Source: Anodontia alba
Taxonomy: Eukaryota; Mollusca; Bivalvia; Lucinida; Lucinidae
Length of the DNA stretch: 64,000 nt
Reading direction: 5' to 3'
Assembly (NCBI GenBank): GCA_964016985.1
Contig: OZ024824.1
Location: forward strand, 46,173,168 to 46,237,167
Each line of letters starts with the position of its first letter. Within the stretch, counting starts at the first letter, position 1. The position numbers were made by a program, and so were the translations under genes. The notes under the pieces were generated by a model. That model saw nothing but the letters and a program-made list of their open reading frames with translations, was not told where the DNA came from and made no database searches. Of this stretch, positions 43,216 to 53,363 are shown piece after piece.

Positions 43216-44862
43216 TTAAGACATTTCTCAGTTTACCTACGACTTAAAATCGTTTTTTTCTCTAATATAATGAAGACAAAAAAATGATAAAATCTGCAAT
43301 ATAAGGATACAGTCCACAATTAGCTCCCCTGATTCGTCATCCAAAATAAGGAAATATAGTCGCACAAATAGTCCCTCACTTGGATGCTGTGTCTTATGCC
43401 AGAGTGACTGAGCAGACTACTTCACTGTGATTCTTTTGATAGATCAACATGTAGGTGTTTTGAAAATTAAGAGTTTGTTTTGATTCCTTTTGATTTCAGG
43501 AAAACAGGTGAACCTAAGCACATGCCTAAGAAGTGAGCCTACATGGGCTGTAACTGGTACGACTGAACTGACAAGTGTTTACTTTGACAGATGACAGCAG
43601 GAAAAGGAGCTGGTCATGGTCATGTGTAAAGTGGATAAATTTGAAGATAAGAAATGATGACATAAGCAGAAGAAAGTATGCATCGATTGCAAAGTTGTCA
43701 GCAAGTTTTTCCCAAGAGGTCTTTGTATGGAAGATGACTGAAAAATAATTGTGGTGTGAGGCCATAAGTAAAATCACAGTATAATTACCATTAGTATTTG
43801 GACAGATAGGTTTAAACAAATAGTACATGCCTACAAACGAGCAGTTTGATAAGGCGCAGTCAGATCAGCATCTAAAGAGTTTGACATTCCATCACAACAT
43901 TTAAGATGTCGCATGAAATGGTCAAACAAACTTGTTCAAATTTTAGGATAAGTAACCAGGACACACAGATACGCAACAGAAATTTCATTACAAGAGATAC
44001 TGACTATATTTACCTTTTATATATTGCCTGGACTTAAATGTTGAAAAGACATAGGGTAGATTCATTAAGTATTTGTGCTAGTCAGACACTTCACATAAAA
44101 TGCTTAACCTTATTTTCTCCAAAAAATAAATAAATAAATCAAAATGTCATCTGCTGCAGTTGTGATTAGCATTTCAAGGGTAACATCCACCAGAACTGAC
44201 ATGGTTCATTTTATAGTATAAAATTAAAACAATAAATCTTTACTGAAATATCATTTTCATTTGAATCTAACCTGAAAATATGACAATATCAAATTGAAAT
44301 GCTCTCATGTATTTCCTCTCCGCATGTCTCAGAGGCTGGCTCACATGGTATTTTCTCTTTTAGCAGGCATTAAAAACTAAAACTTTTCATTAAGAAAATA
44401 TCAAAAGTGAATGAGACGCAAATAAATATTAATGGATTAATAAATACACAATAAAATGAAGAATATTTAAGATTCTTTAACAAGACAAGTCAGCTTTATT
44501 GAAAATGAAATAAGATTCCATGATCATTTTCTGCAATAAGATTCTTTTATATTAAATGTATGATATATGCTACTGAACAAATTTCTCTGAGGAAAGATTT
44601 ATGGTTTCTAACAATCTCAAGTTAAAGGAGAGTTGATGAAAAAAAATCTGCGATTTTTCTCTTGTAGATTACATAAGCAAGCAAAAGTTAAGATACCACA
44701 AACATAGACAACATACAGCATGACACAAATAAGGTATCATATGACTGACAAAGTATATCATATTGAGACACTTCTCAGTGTAAAATGTATCCCATATTTT
44801 CCTATATATTGTATGTCCTTATGTCGTAAAACAAAGCTGGGAAATGTTGGGTGTTGCCAGTA
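43216..44862. other. Mostly unique, no firm gene
   Basis: Contains the weak exon above and a right-end MITE piece (ATGTCATCTGCTGCAGTTGTGA, 44144-44180). The rest is AT-rich without supported features. Confidence 0.45.
43583..43737 (-). CDS. Weak candidate exon
   Basis: On the minus strand an ideal acceptor (AATTATTTTTCAG) and a good donor (AAA then GTAAAC) bracket 155 bases. Two of three frames are open, one hydrophobic (FAIDAYFLLLMSSFLIFKF) and one Ser/Thr/His-rich, so the coding frame is unclear. It could be a non-coding RNA exon or chance. No family recognised. Confidence 0.2.
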
Positions 44863-45067
44863 TGGAAGCACCATTCACAACTGCAGCAGATGGCATTAAA
44901 AAATATTACGCTTTATTTTTCAAAGAAAATAAGGCTTGACATTTCATGTGAATTGTCTGCCCAGCAGACGAATACACATAAAATATCAAATCTTATTCTA
45001 TCTGACAAATAATAACAAAAAAAAAACAGAATGCCATCTGCTACAATACCCCAAGGTCTTTTCAGGG
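44863..45067. repeat. TTAA-type MITE copy
   Basis: ATTCACAACTGCAGCAGATGG at left; TTGACATTTCATGTGAATTGTC / GACGAATACACATAAAATATC stem; ends ..TTTTCAGGG then TTAA (45068-45071). The left terminus is diverged. Confidence 0.7.
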
Positions 45068-45364
45068 TTAATTTGGAAGATGTACTTTGGGTTCAGATCT
45101 ACTATAATTTATTTCTAATAATAGTAATCTGAAAGATTTTGGACAATTTTACAGACAAATATTTGCACAAAATATACAGGTACTTATTAATGACATGAAG
45201 AAGTTCCCTGATGGATTCTAGAATGACAAGAGACATATACCCACACTGTTGCCCTAGACTTATTTTCAGCAAAAGTGAAAATATACTTCCAAGTAATTTT
45301 ATTATACTAAGCTTTTTTTTTTCCCCAGAAAAGTAGTCTACCCTAAAGACAGCTGGACTCCATA

Positions 45365-45750
45365 CCAGACTTCTACAATTTGAACAAGCCCATTTGAATC
45401 CCTCTTGATGTGTCTAAAAACTGCTGGATTAGCAGCAAAAAAGTGCAGCTGCATTCTGTGACATCTGATCTGAGTCTACATTGTCCGATCACCCCTGTCT
45501 GTCCAAATGCTCATCACAAAAACATGCCTATATAATTTTGACCCCCTTAAACCCCACTTTTATATAGTAAAACTGGGGTTTACAGGGGTATACATTATTT
45601 TCCTTATTTCTGCTCAAAACATGGATTGTGGGTACTGGTTAGAGCAGAAATATGAAAAATATAAAAAAAAAATTTATCTGAAAATTTTCATTTTTTTTGG
45701 TGGTAAAATTTTAATGTATTTGAATAGGCGTGTTTTCGTAATGTTGGGGT
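45365..45750. repeat. Two MITE remnants side by side
   Basis: 45365-45505: 'gatgtgtctaaaaactgctggat' plus CTGCATTCTGTGACATCTGA (family of 48955-49195). 45507-45750: 'TCACAAAAACATGCCTATAT', ACCCCACTTTTATATAG, GGATTGTGGGTACTGGTTAG and the inverse end GGCGTGTTTTCGTAATG. The latter is a copy of the 22.5-kb MITE with its centre deleted. Confidence 0.7.
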
Positions 45751-46132
45751 AAAAACAAAAAAAAAACTGACTTTAATATAAATGTTGCACAAGTGCTCTG
45801 CACAAAGGCATAATTCAAACTTCACTCTGCTGAATTTCATCAATATAGAATACAATACAACAGACTGTGAAATGAATAAACAAAGTATATACATGTACCT
45901 TAAAGTAATTTCAAGCACTATTTCCTGAAACAACTATCACTCATTCAGATTTAGTCTGCTAATTTTGCGAGCAGCATAACAAGGGTTATAAACACTAATT
46001 ATCTACCTATAAAAGCTGATGAAAATTGAGATCAGCCATTATCTTAATCTTTATTAAATTTCACTGTGCACCTTAATTAATATACATTAAAAGCTAATAC
46101 CATCCAAAAGATAAGTTGCATAAATTTATTAA

Positions 46133-46540
46133 CCCTTAACCCATTGTAGTCGGGAGACCCTAAAAGGGTAATTGGCAAACAGTGCAGAACCAGATCAGAC
46201 GCCGCAGAACGCGGCGTCTGATCAGGGACTTCACTATTTGCAATTAGTCTAACCATTTTTCTCTAGGAATATCTAAATCTCATAGCCTCACCTACCTAAA
46301 ATTGAAATTGGACTCTTCCAATATATAGTGTGGGTGAATTTATTCCATCTACAATGGGTTAAAGCACTAAGCAAAATTGTAGCACATAACATTCTAATTT
46401 CTTTTATTATTAGTTTTCAGAGAAAATAAAACGTCATTTCAAGCCTTATTTTCTCTGAAAACTGTCAAGCCTTATTTTATCAGAAAAATACCAAAAAACC
46501 AAAAATGTCATCTGCTGCAGTTGTGTTTAACACTTGAAGG
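46133..46540. repeat. CCCTTAAAGC MITE (outer), interrupted at its own TTAA
   Basis: TTAA at 46129-46132, then CCC, then the inner TTAA target (46136-46139). After the inserted element the sequence resumes TTAA AGCACTAAGCAAAATTG (46359 on) and runs to GTCATCTGCTGCAGTTGTG..AACACTTGAAGG (46540). The inner element occupies exactly the TTAA found in the family's terminal CCCTTAAAGC. Confidence 0.85.
46140..46358. repeat. CCCATTGTAG MITE (inner)
   Basis: 219 bases with 10-base perfect inverted ends CCCATTGTAG / CTACAATGGG and TTAA on both sides. The core palindrome is GGCAAACAGTGCAGAACCAG, ATCAGACGCCG, CGGCGTCTGAT. A related copy is at 50821-51033. TTAA duplication and CCC ends suggest mobilisation by a piggyBac-type transposase (inference). 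Confidence 0.88.
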
Positions 46541-46854
46541 TTTAAATTACAAATCAATAATGACCAGTGTGTAATCTTACCGAAATAGAATTATGATTTT
46601 TATTGTTTTGCAGCGATTTTTTATTGACATTTTCATTATCACATATATATTAGTATGGGTGCAAATTGAGAGCAAGGTAATTGCATTCAAAAAATAGAGC
46701 ATCCCTGCTGAGAACTTTCACTGACTGACCAAGATGCTCACTACTTCCTGGAAAAGTCATCTACACATTTATTTTTGCAATGTACAAAACACAAGCTGTG
46801 CAAATAATAATCATTTCAAATTACAATATTTATCCTAAGTAATCAAATAAACAG

Positions 46855-47025
46855 GTCTGAGTAAACAGTATAGACCTGGATCAGATGCTGCAGAATGTGG
46901 CAACCAGTCAGGGTCCACCCTGTTTGCCATTCATGACGCAGTATTTTAGACATGTCAACAGTAAGTAATATGCACTTTCAAATTTTAGAAAAAGTATCAG
47001 GAGATATGGTTGGATGATGATGTTT
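46855..47025. repeat. GATCAG-type palindrome remnant
   Basis: GTAAACAGTATAGACCTGG paired with AGGGTCCACCCTGTTTGCC around ATGCTGCAGAATGTGGC (46862-46932). Confidence 0.6.
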
Positions 47026-47029
47026 TGGT

Positions 47030-47213
47030 GTTTTACGTCCCTTTCAACATTATTTAAGTCATACTGAGATGAGGAATGGGTGATAATGAAATGCTCTGAG
47101 CAATAAAGCATTCACGAGCTGACTTCTGCCTCTAGCAGGACCTTGTGATCTGCAGTTCAGAGGGCTAACTGCTTAGCCACATGGATGGCTAACTGCTCGG
47201 CCACGTGGATGCT
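47030..47213 (-). mobile_element. tRNA-derived SINE with doubled head
   Basis: On the minus strand it begins with two copies of a tRNA-Ser/Leu-like A-box region (GTGGCCGAGCAGTTAGCC and GTGGCTAAGCAGTTAGCC). AGGTCCTGC is the decayed B box. It ends with the tail ..AATGTTGAAAGGGACGTAAA. Relatives at 19990-20215 and 51338-51482. Confidence 0.7.
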
Positions 47214-47453
47214 TCAAAAAAAATAAATACAATTTTATCTGGACTGCCTGGTTAATATGCAGTTATAATTGCAGGCATTCCTTTATATTGTATCATTAAC
47301 CCTCCAAGCAGTATTCAAAATTCTAGTGGACATACAACAATCAATTTTTTATTTTATTTTTTAGTGAAATTATGCCTTGATATTAGTAGTCACTGCACAT
47401 GAAATGTCAATAAGTCTTATTGTCCATGAAAAAAGTATTTTACCCCTTAAAGC

Positions 47454-47664
47454 GCTAAGCAAGATTCTAATTTTTTTGTATTATTTTTGAGAGAAAATGA
47501 GATTTGGTATTTCATGTGAATCATCTGCTTAGCAGATGATTCACATGAAATGCCAAATCTTAGTTTCTCTCAAATCTCAAAATACAAAAAAAAAAAATAA
47601 TAATGATAATAAAAATAAAAAAAAATGAAAACGTCTTCTGCAGTTGTGACTAACACTTTAAGAG
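47454..47664. repeat. CCCTTAAAGCGC MITE
   Basis: Ends CCCTTAAAGCGCTAAGC and inverse CTAACACTTTAAGAG, then TTAA (47665-47668). The central stem GTGAATCATCTGCTTAGCAGATGATTCAC is a perfect palindrome (47517-47545). A shortened relative precedes it at 47285-47440. Confidence 0.85.
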
Positions 47665-48296
47665 TTAAGAATGTTAAGGTTAAGAATGTCGTCTGTTGCT
47701 CTTTGACTGGTGCTTTAAGGGTTAATTTTGTTTTTGCTTTTTTGCTTTTACTATAGGATACCTTTCAGAAATATTTTCTGGACTTTGTTGAAATTTTGAC
47801 CACTGAATTAGTAAGCTTACATTTTAATTTGCCTTTTGATAAAAACTTAAGCACAATTTATCCCTAAGATAATATAAATTATGCAAAAGTATTGTTGAAC
47901 TGGAAAAAAATTGAACCTGATGTGTATCTTAAGATTAGCTTTTTGCATGTTAAATAATTATATAAACAGAAGACATTATAAAATAATTTTATTTATTTAT
48001 TTATTTTTTTCTGGGTTTGAGATTTCATGGAAATTGTCTCTTATCTCATTTAAGAAAACTAAGAAAACTATTACTCATTTGTCATCAAAGAACAAATATT
48101 TTTCTCTCTCTAAAGTGGTGCAACTATGAATGATGCTGATTGTTCAAACCACAGGGCAACTGAGTCACATAGATGAAGCAGCAAGATGTAAGTATGATAA
48201 AACAATTTATATATATATATCAATTAAATAAACAGAAAATAGTTCAAAAGTTTTTCTCTTTCTTTTTTTTTTTTGTTTATTACTATTCTTCTTCTT

Positions 48297-48306
48297 ATTA
48301 TTATTC

Positions 48307-48337
<31 letters not shown>

Positions 48338-48340
48338 CAT
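48297..48340. repeat. TTA trinucleotide microsatellite
   Basis: (ATT)n within a T/C-rich tract. The low-complexity open frames here are artefacts of the repeat. Confidence 0.9.
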
Positions 48341-48400
48341 TACTTTCTTGTGGAATAAAAATTACAAAATATGAATGAATTAAATCAGGAAATAACTTAA

Positions 48401-48602
48401 CCCTTAAAATGCTAATCACAACAGCAGAAGACAACATTATTATTTTTTTTTTTTTTTCTGAGAAATTAAGACTTGATATTTCATGTGAATCATCTGCTTA
48501 GCAGATACTTCACATGAAATGCCAAATCTTATTTTCTCTGACAAGTAATAATAAAAAGAATTGAATGTTGTCTGTTACAATATTGCATAGTGCTTTTAAG
48601 GG
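48401..48602. repeat. CCCTTAAAATGC MITE, intact
   Basis: 202 bases between TTAA 48397-48400 and 48603-48606. Ends CCCTTAAAATGCTAATCACA and TGCATAGTGCTTTTAAGGG. Stem GATATTTCATGTGAATCATC / CTTCACATGAAATGCCAAAT. The best-preserved copy for a family model. Confidence 0.9.
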
Positions 48603-48639
48603 TTAATAAATCGAAATGTCACTGAAAAATGAAATTGTA

Positions 48640-48954
48640 CAATCACATCAGACACTGATCCGGGAACCCAACCCTGTTTTTTTTGTGAGCAGAAGGTTTT
48701 GTCCAATTAAGGGCCTGACTGAATTGGCTCATGAATGATGAATAAATGGTGCAACCTCCCTTGAACAGCCACCTTTGGTAACAAATAAAAGTTGTTGTTG
48801 TAGGGAGATGGCCAATGTAAAAAGTTACTATATGGCAAAATTGCACTTTGGGAGAAAAGAAGCTGTTATAAGAAGTTGGCTGTTGTGGAGAGGTGACCAT
48901 CAGTGGAAGTTCCACTGTTTATCACACATGGATTTTTCTGTAAATGACTGCTAC
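48640..48954. repeat. Decayed repeat with 'GGCCTGACTGAATTGG' and 'TTGTTGTAGGGAGATGG'
   Basis: A phrase 'catcNgtgNNNgttccactgtttatcacacatgg' and 'ggagatggNcNa' resembles the 55440-55560 stretch (CAACCTCCGCTAAAGGTCGC). Non-coding. Open frames on both strands across it are not trusted. Confidence 0.4.
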
Positions 48955-49195
48955 AATAACAGATATACCATATTTACGCTAAGTATTCGTACACCTCAGC
49001 TACTTACAATGCTTGTTCTAAAATTTGAACAAGTACAATTTACTACCCGATGTTGTGTCTAAAAATTGCTGGATGAGTGGCAAACAGTGTAGACCCTGAT
49101 GAGATGCTGCATTCTGTGGTATCTCATCTGGGTCTACACTGTTTGCTCCGGCTTGCCTATGAGAATACATACAGTAAATACTGTAGGTAAACAAG
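48955..49195. repeat. 'GCTGGATGAGTGGC' MITE with GATCAG-type core
   Basis: Left part CATATTTACGCTAAGTATTCG; core GGCAAACAGTGTAGACCCTG / CTGGGTCTACACTGTTTGCT (49078-49149) around GCTGCATTCTGTGG; right part ATACAGTAAATACTGTAG. Relatives at 21650, 45365, 58505 and 62655. No TTAA at the ends. Confidence 0.75.
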
Positions 49196-49200
49196 ATTTA

Positions 49201-49398
49201 CCCTTAAAGTACGAAGCAAATTGAAGCAGACAACTTTCTAAAGTCTTTTTTATGATTATTTTTCAAAGAAAATAAGACTTGGCATTTCATGTATTGCTAA
49301 GCAAATGATTCACATGAACTGTCAAGCCTTATTTTCTCAAAAAAAAAAAAAAAATAATAAAATGTTGTCTGCTGCAGTTGTGATGAGCACTTGAATCG
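49201..49398. repeat. CCCTTAAAGTAC MITE
   Basis: Flanks TTTA and TTAA (49399-49402). Ends CCCTTAAAGTACGAAGC and ATGAGCACTTGAATCG. Stem partly deleted (TGTATTGCTAAGCAAATGATTC). Confidence 0.8.
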
Positions 49399-49402
49399 TT
49401 AA

Positions 49403-49740
49403 GCATCTATAAGAAAAGAGAAATGAATAAACAAAGTACATACCTAAAAGTAGCTGTTTCCTTGGCAAAAGCATATTATATGAATAATAAAGTTTATTCC
49501 ATAAGACCTGTGTTGTAACTGATTAATTAAGTCCTAATTAGATAGTCATCTGTTAACAAGTGCTACCCCACACAACCTAACAAGCTAATGATAGTGCAAG
49601 AAAATGTTTAAATGAAACAGTTAGTTAACTTTCATGATAATGCAACCTATAATATGATGAACATGAAAAGAAGACACACCTATTAAGTGATAGCCTAACG
49701 TAAGTTCTTAAACAACACGGTGTCACTCAATTGACAATAT
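49403..49740. other. No feature seen
   Basis: Unique-looking AT-rich sequence leading into the candidate promoter. Confidence 0.5.
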
Positions 49741-49749
49741 GATTATTTG

Positions 49750-49850
49750 CTCCGCCCCACAGCGGAGAAACTGCTACTACATTATCTATTTCACCAGTGT
49801 GAATGATACCCGCCTATAAAAGTAAGACACGCTCATTGAGAATCCAACAA
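49750..49850 (+). promoter_or_regulatory. Candidate RNA polymerase II promoter
   Basis: GC box CTCCGCCCC (49750-49758) within an inverted pair CTCCGC..GCGGAG, then a consensus TATA box TATAAAAG (49815-49822). About 25-30 bases downstream is a pyrimidine-flanked start region GCTCATTGAG (49841-49850). The block is free of the repeats that fill the neighbourhood. Spacing of GC box, TATA and ATG fits a core promoter, but all elements are short and could co-occur by chance. Confidence 0.35.
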
Positions 49851-49863
49851 TAAAATCCGTCGA

Positions 49864-49920
49864 ATGACTGAATTGCAATGTTTGCGGTCAATCACTGATC
49901 TTTCTGTCACCTGTGTACAG
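49864..49920 (+). CDS. Candidate short first coding exon
   Basis: ATG at 49864 opens 19 codons (MTELQCLRSITDLSVTCVQ) that end exactly at a good donor, CAG followed by GTATGA (49921). It lies about 20 bases past the presumed start of transcription. No in-frame stop. The next exon could not be found. No function assigned. Confidence 0.25.
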
Positions 49921-50363
49921 GTATGATATCAAGGATGTGATTTTAGTCGTAAAGAAGACACTCAATGAGGCTACTGTCTGCCGGGTTCAACTAGCATGTA
50001 GGTAACCAATGAAGCATCCGACATTGGACTGTCTTGCACAAAATGTCCACTGTTAGCTAAGACTGGACTTAATAATTGCTGATCTTTCTGATAAACTCTA
50101 ACACCTTGTCTTGTCTTTATCTAAACAATAATTTTAGAGTTCAGAAATCACCTGAAAATAAGCACCTGTCAATCTCTAAATTTACTGGATTATTTGGTTT
50201 CACTTTAAACCGAAATGATAATCAAAGAAGGTGTTTCTTTTAAGCCTTACTTAAAGATATAAATTGTAATCCCATTAAACTTTGTTGTTTTTAAGATTCA
50301 GTCTGCATTAATCTTTACAATAAATTCATCTGATGATAAACTGACAATTTTTTTTTTAGTTTT

Positions 50364-50430
50364 CCCAGAAAACAGGCTTTGACATTTCATGCAAATTATC
50401 TGCATGAAATGTCAAAGCCTATTTTCTGGG
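50364..50430. repeat. 30-base-stem hairpin MITE centre
   Basis: Arms 50364-50393 (CCCAGAAAACAGGCTTTGAC...) and 50401-50430 (...GTCAAAGCCTATTTTCTGGG) match at 29 of 30 positions with a seven-base loop. Flanked by 'gacaattttt' and 'atgtcatctga'. The tightest hairpin of the superfamily in this window. Confidence 0.88.
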
Positions 50431-50820
50431 AAAAATAAATAAATATGTCATCTGAAATTATTACCTAGAATGCTAAGCATTTATTTGCATTTTCTTAGTT
50501 TCAGATCTGAAGGCAGAATAATTTTCTGATACAAACTTTGGTAGCAATTATGTTTATATAGCCCTGCTCCCACATTTTATGAAGTGATATATACAGTTGC
50601 CAGTGTAGTTTATAGAAGATTAATTGAGACACACTTGTGAATGGGGGCCCTGCTGGGACAGGATGTTCTAGGTGATTATAATCATTATTATTGTATGTTG
50701 TATATGTCAGTTTGGAAATACATTAACACTACACCTGTAGTAAAAATTCAGGAAAAATGCTTTCTACTGCCATTTTTTTTTTATCCAATAGTATCATCAA
50801 GCTACCCATCACATTCTTAA

Positions 50821-51033
50821 CCCATTTAGGTCGAGTGGACTCTTCAACACTTTGGACCGGTCTATTTCCGATAACAGGGTGTCTAGTTATTTTTTATTAT
50901 TACTGTGTTTTATAGAAATCCTGTATTTAATGCAAACAGTGTAGAAGATGATCCAATGCCCAAATCTGTGGCATCTGATCTGGGTCTGCACTGTTTGCTT
51001 ATTGCCCTTTTGGGGGTTTCCAGATAAAATGGG
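50821..51033. repeat. CCCATTTAGG MITE
   Basis: 213 bases between TTAA 50817-50820 and 51034-51037. Ends CCCATTTAGGTCG and AGATAAAATGGG. Core TGCAAACAGTGTAGAAGATG / CTGGGTCTGCACTGTTTGCT. Same family as 46140-46358. The right TTAA is directly followed by another MITE. Confidence 0.85.
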
Positions 51034-51037
51034 TTAA

Positions 51038-51145
51038 CCCTTAAAGTACTAAATCACAACTGCAGCAACATTTTGATTTTGATTTTTGTTTTCTTTTTCT
51101 TTTTATTTTTCACAAAAAAAGGCTTGATATTTCACTAATAAACTA
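51038..51145. repeat. CCCTTAAAGTAC MITE, left half only
   Basis: Starts at the TTAA shared with the preceding element: CCCTTAAAGTACTAAATCACA, AACTGCAGCAACATTTTG, then GGCTTGATATTTCAC, where it breaks off. Confidence 0.75.
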
Positions 51146-51337
51146 TTGCTATTCCCTGAAAAGTATAGAATTTTTGCCAATAGCCATATAAGGATAGTTT
51201 TGTTTTTATATCTCCAGCTGAAGAGTGCTCAGCAAGGGAGATAAAAAAAAGTTGCACCCTTCATGCTTCTTGACCCTTCATTGGGCTCCAATGTCAAAAT
51301 GCAATGTGAGGCTCTTGCATGATTTTAGCACATGAAG

Positions 51338-51482
51338 AAGGATGATTTGGTATTTTACATCCCTTTCAACATTATTTGTCATACTGAGATGACAATAGGA
51401 TGATAATGAAGGGCCCTCTACAGTGAAGCTCCATACAATCATGAGGTGAATTTGGCCACTAACCACTTGGCCACCAGGAATG
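51338..51482 (-). mobile_element. SINE fragment
   Basis: Minus strand head GGTGGCCAAGTGGTTAGTGG (tRNA-like A box) at the right. The tail ..AATGTTGAAAGGGATG is at the left. Shorter relative of 47030-47213. Confidence 0.65.
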
Positions 51483-51723
51483 TAGCAAATTGATTTGGGT
51501 CAACATCCATCCATATACAAGTAGACAGCATTTCAGATGGACAGACAGATGCAAACATGTAGGGATGAAGGCAGGAAAAGAATGGGATATTAATGGGCAG
51601 GATCACTTCAATGCTCTGTATAGATATGTCAAGTTTCTTAAGGCTATCATTCGTATTTTCTGATCAGTAACTGAGGAAATTACTACTTCTTTTGAGCAGT
51701 ACATGTAAGGAACTTTTTTAAAA

Positions 51724-51944
51724 CCCTTAAAGGGCCAATCACAACTGCAGCAAACTATATTCTGAAATATTTTTACTACATTTTCAGAGAAAAATCAGGC
51801 TTGGCATTTCATGTGAATTGCCTGTCTAGCTAGCTGTCAATTCATGAAATGTTGTATATGTGTTGTTTCTCTGAAAATGATAATAAAAAACAGACTTTAA
51901 AAAGGAACTATTCTCTGTTAAAATTTTGCTAAATACTTTAAGGC
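51724..51944. repeat. CCCTTAAAGGGCC MITE
   Basis: Ends ACCCTTAAAGGGCCAATC and AAATACTTTAAGGC, then TTAA (51945-51948). Central stem ATTTCATGTGAATTG / CAATTCATGAAAT with CTAGCTAGC in the loop. Confidence 0.8.
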
Positions 51945-51984
51945 TTAATCATGCATGCTTTATGTACAAAATGCATTTATACTC

Positions 51985-52015
<31 letters not shown>

Positions 52016-52016
<1 letters not shown>

Positions 52017-52742
52017 TCCACAAAATAATTTAAGGACCACCAGTTTTATTTCCCCTTTGATTATTACTAAAATGCCACCCTCGTTTTACAAATATTTCAT
52101 GGACAAAACTGGAAGTCTCAGCCCTATTTCAATCAGCTTAACATGTTCAGCTACAAAAGTGTCATGGCACCAACAACGCCAGACCAAAAGATTCTAAGAA
52201 AAATGGGAATTTCCAAAAGAACAATTTTTACCCCAAAATGAAGGATTTTCACAATACTGGAAAAATTCTTTGTTTAATGAAAACAATACTCTGTCACACA
52301 CGAAGTCATGCAAACTCAACCTTCATTCGAGTAAAAGACACACAGATAGCCAGAAAAAGAGACCAACCCTTTGAGAGGCTAAATGCCTCGAAAGTTCCCC
52401 ATAGACAACAAATAATCTGTAGAGGGTACCTCTAGCGAAATGTGTGTTTCTTGATAACAAGTAAGGCTTTCTCTATGAGTTTTTCACAGTTGGGAGCCCA
52501 GACATCACTTTTGATGTGAATATGTAAATTTTTAATTATTGGGTAAAAATTAGTGTATTTTGCAAATTTTAAAATGAAAATTTTTATTTCAATTTTTTTT
52601 GTTGGAAACACTCCTTTAAGGCTTCCTTTTAAAGAAACATTCAATGATGTTTTGATATTTTCTGTGGTTTTGCCCATACATCCGGCCAAAGTTTGTATAT
52701 ATGGAAATTTCCATTATGTGGCCCTTAAATTATTTTGTTGAG
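52016..52742. mobile_element. Non-autonomous Tc1/mariner-like element
   Basis: 727 bases with 25-base terminal inverted repeats matching at 23 positions (52016-52040 and 52718-52742; outer bases CTC.ACAAAATAATTTAAGG). TA is on both sides (52014-52015, 52743-52744), with the left TA at the end of an AT microsatellite. Open frames of 65-85 codons inside show no DDE motif and are not recognised, so it is probably a deletion derivative or an unrelated cargo. Confidence 0.82.
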
Positions 52743-52744
52743 TA

Positions 52745-53070
52745 TATATTTGCACTCTGAAACTATACTGAACTTCTTGTACTGGCTTGATTAAAACTTA
52801 TTCATTAATACCCAAGCATGCTAAAATGACAGTATTGAATCCATCTGGGCCAAAATTAATATATTTGGATGGCCTTAACCAAATTTTGCATGTATTTAGT
52901 AATGCTTTTCTCCTAGAAAAGTAAGGGGGAGGCATTTATCAGAGAGGGGTCTTATGTTAGGATAAGTACGGTACATACAACTTGGAGGCTATTTCAGAAG
53001 TGAGATTTTCCCTACATGAACAATTACATTGAACTGCTGGAAACTTAAATTTCATTACTCCAAATTTAAA
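52745..53070. other. No gene seen
   Basis: Contains 'aatgctttNtctcctagaaaagtaNgggggaggcattt', which recurs at 55678-55725, part of an older dispersed repeat. Confidence 0.5.
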
Positions 53071-53074
53071 CCAT

Positions 53075-53215
53075 TACCATTCTCAGGGCAAATTCAGCAG
53101 ACTGGCAAATTGGTAATATTGTTCTTATTTTTCCAAGACAATACACATTGACATTTCATGCAAATTGTCTCCTAAATATTTCAAAATGTTGTCTGCTGAA
53201 AAGTTCAATAACATG
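53075..53215. repeat. GACATTTCATGC-superfamily MITE remnant
   Basis: TTCTCAGGGCAAATTCAGCAG, ACATTGACATTTCATGCAAAT, then 'ttgtctgctgaaaagttcaa'. The right arm is lost. Confidence 0.6.
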
Positions 53216-53314
53216 CCTTTAATAATAGTGTTTAAAAAAAGTACAGTTCAGAAAGAAAAAAATAAGCCTGAAATTCTATGAATGCCATAGATTCAGCAAA
53301 ACTTCAGAGATATT

Positions 53315-53363
53315 CATATTATTATTATTATTATCATTACCATTATTATTATTATTATTATTG
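53315..53363. repeat. ATT trinucleotide microsatellite
   Basis: (ATT)n with an ATCATTACC interruption. Confidence 0.9.

Noticed and set aside
48643..49062. Overlapping 90- and 95-codon frames on opposite strands
   Set aside because: They lie in decayed repeat sequence shared with 55.4-55.6 kb and a MITE core.
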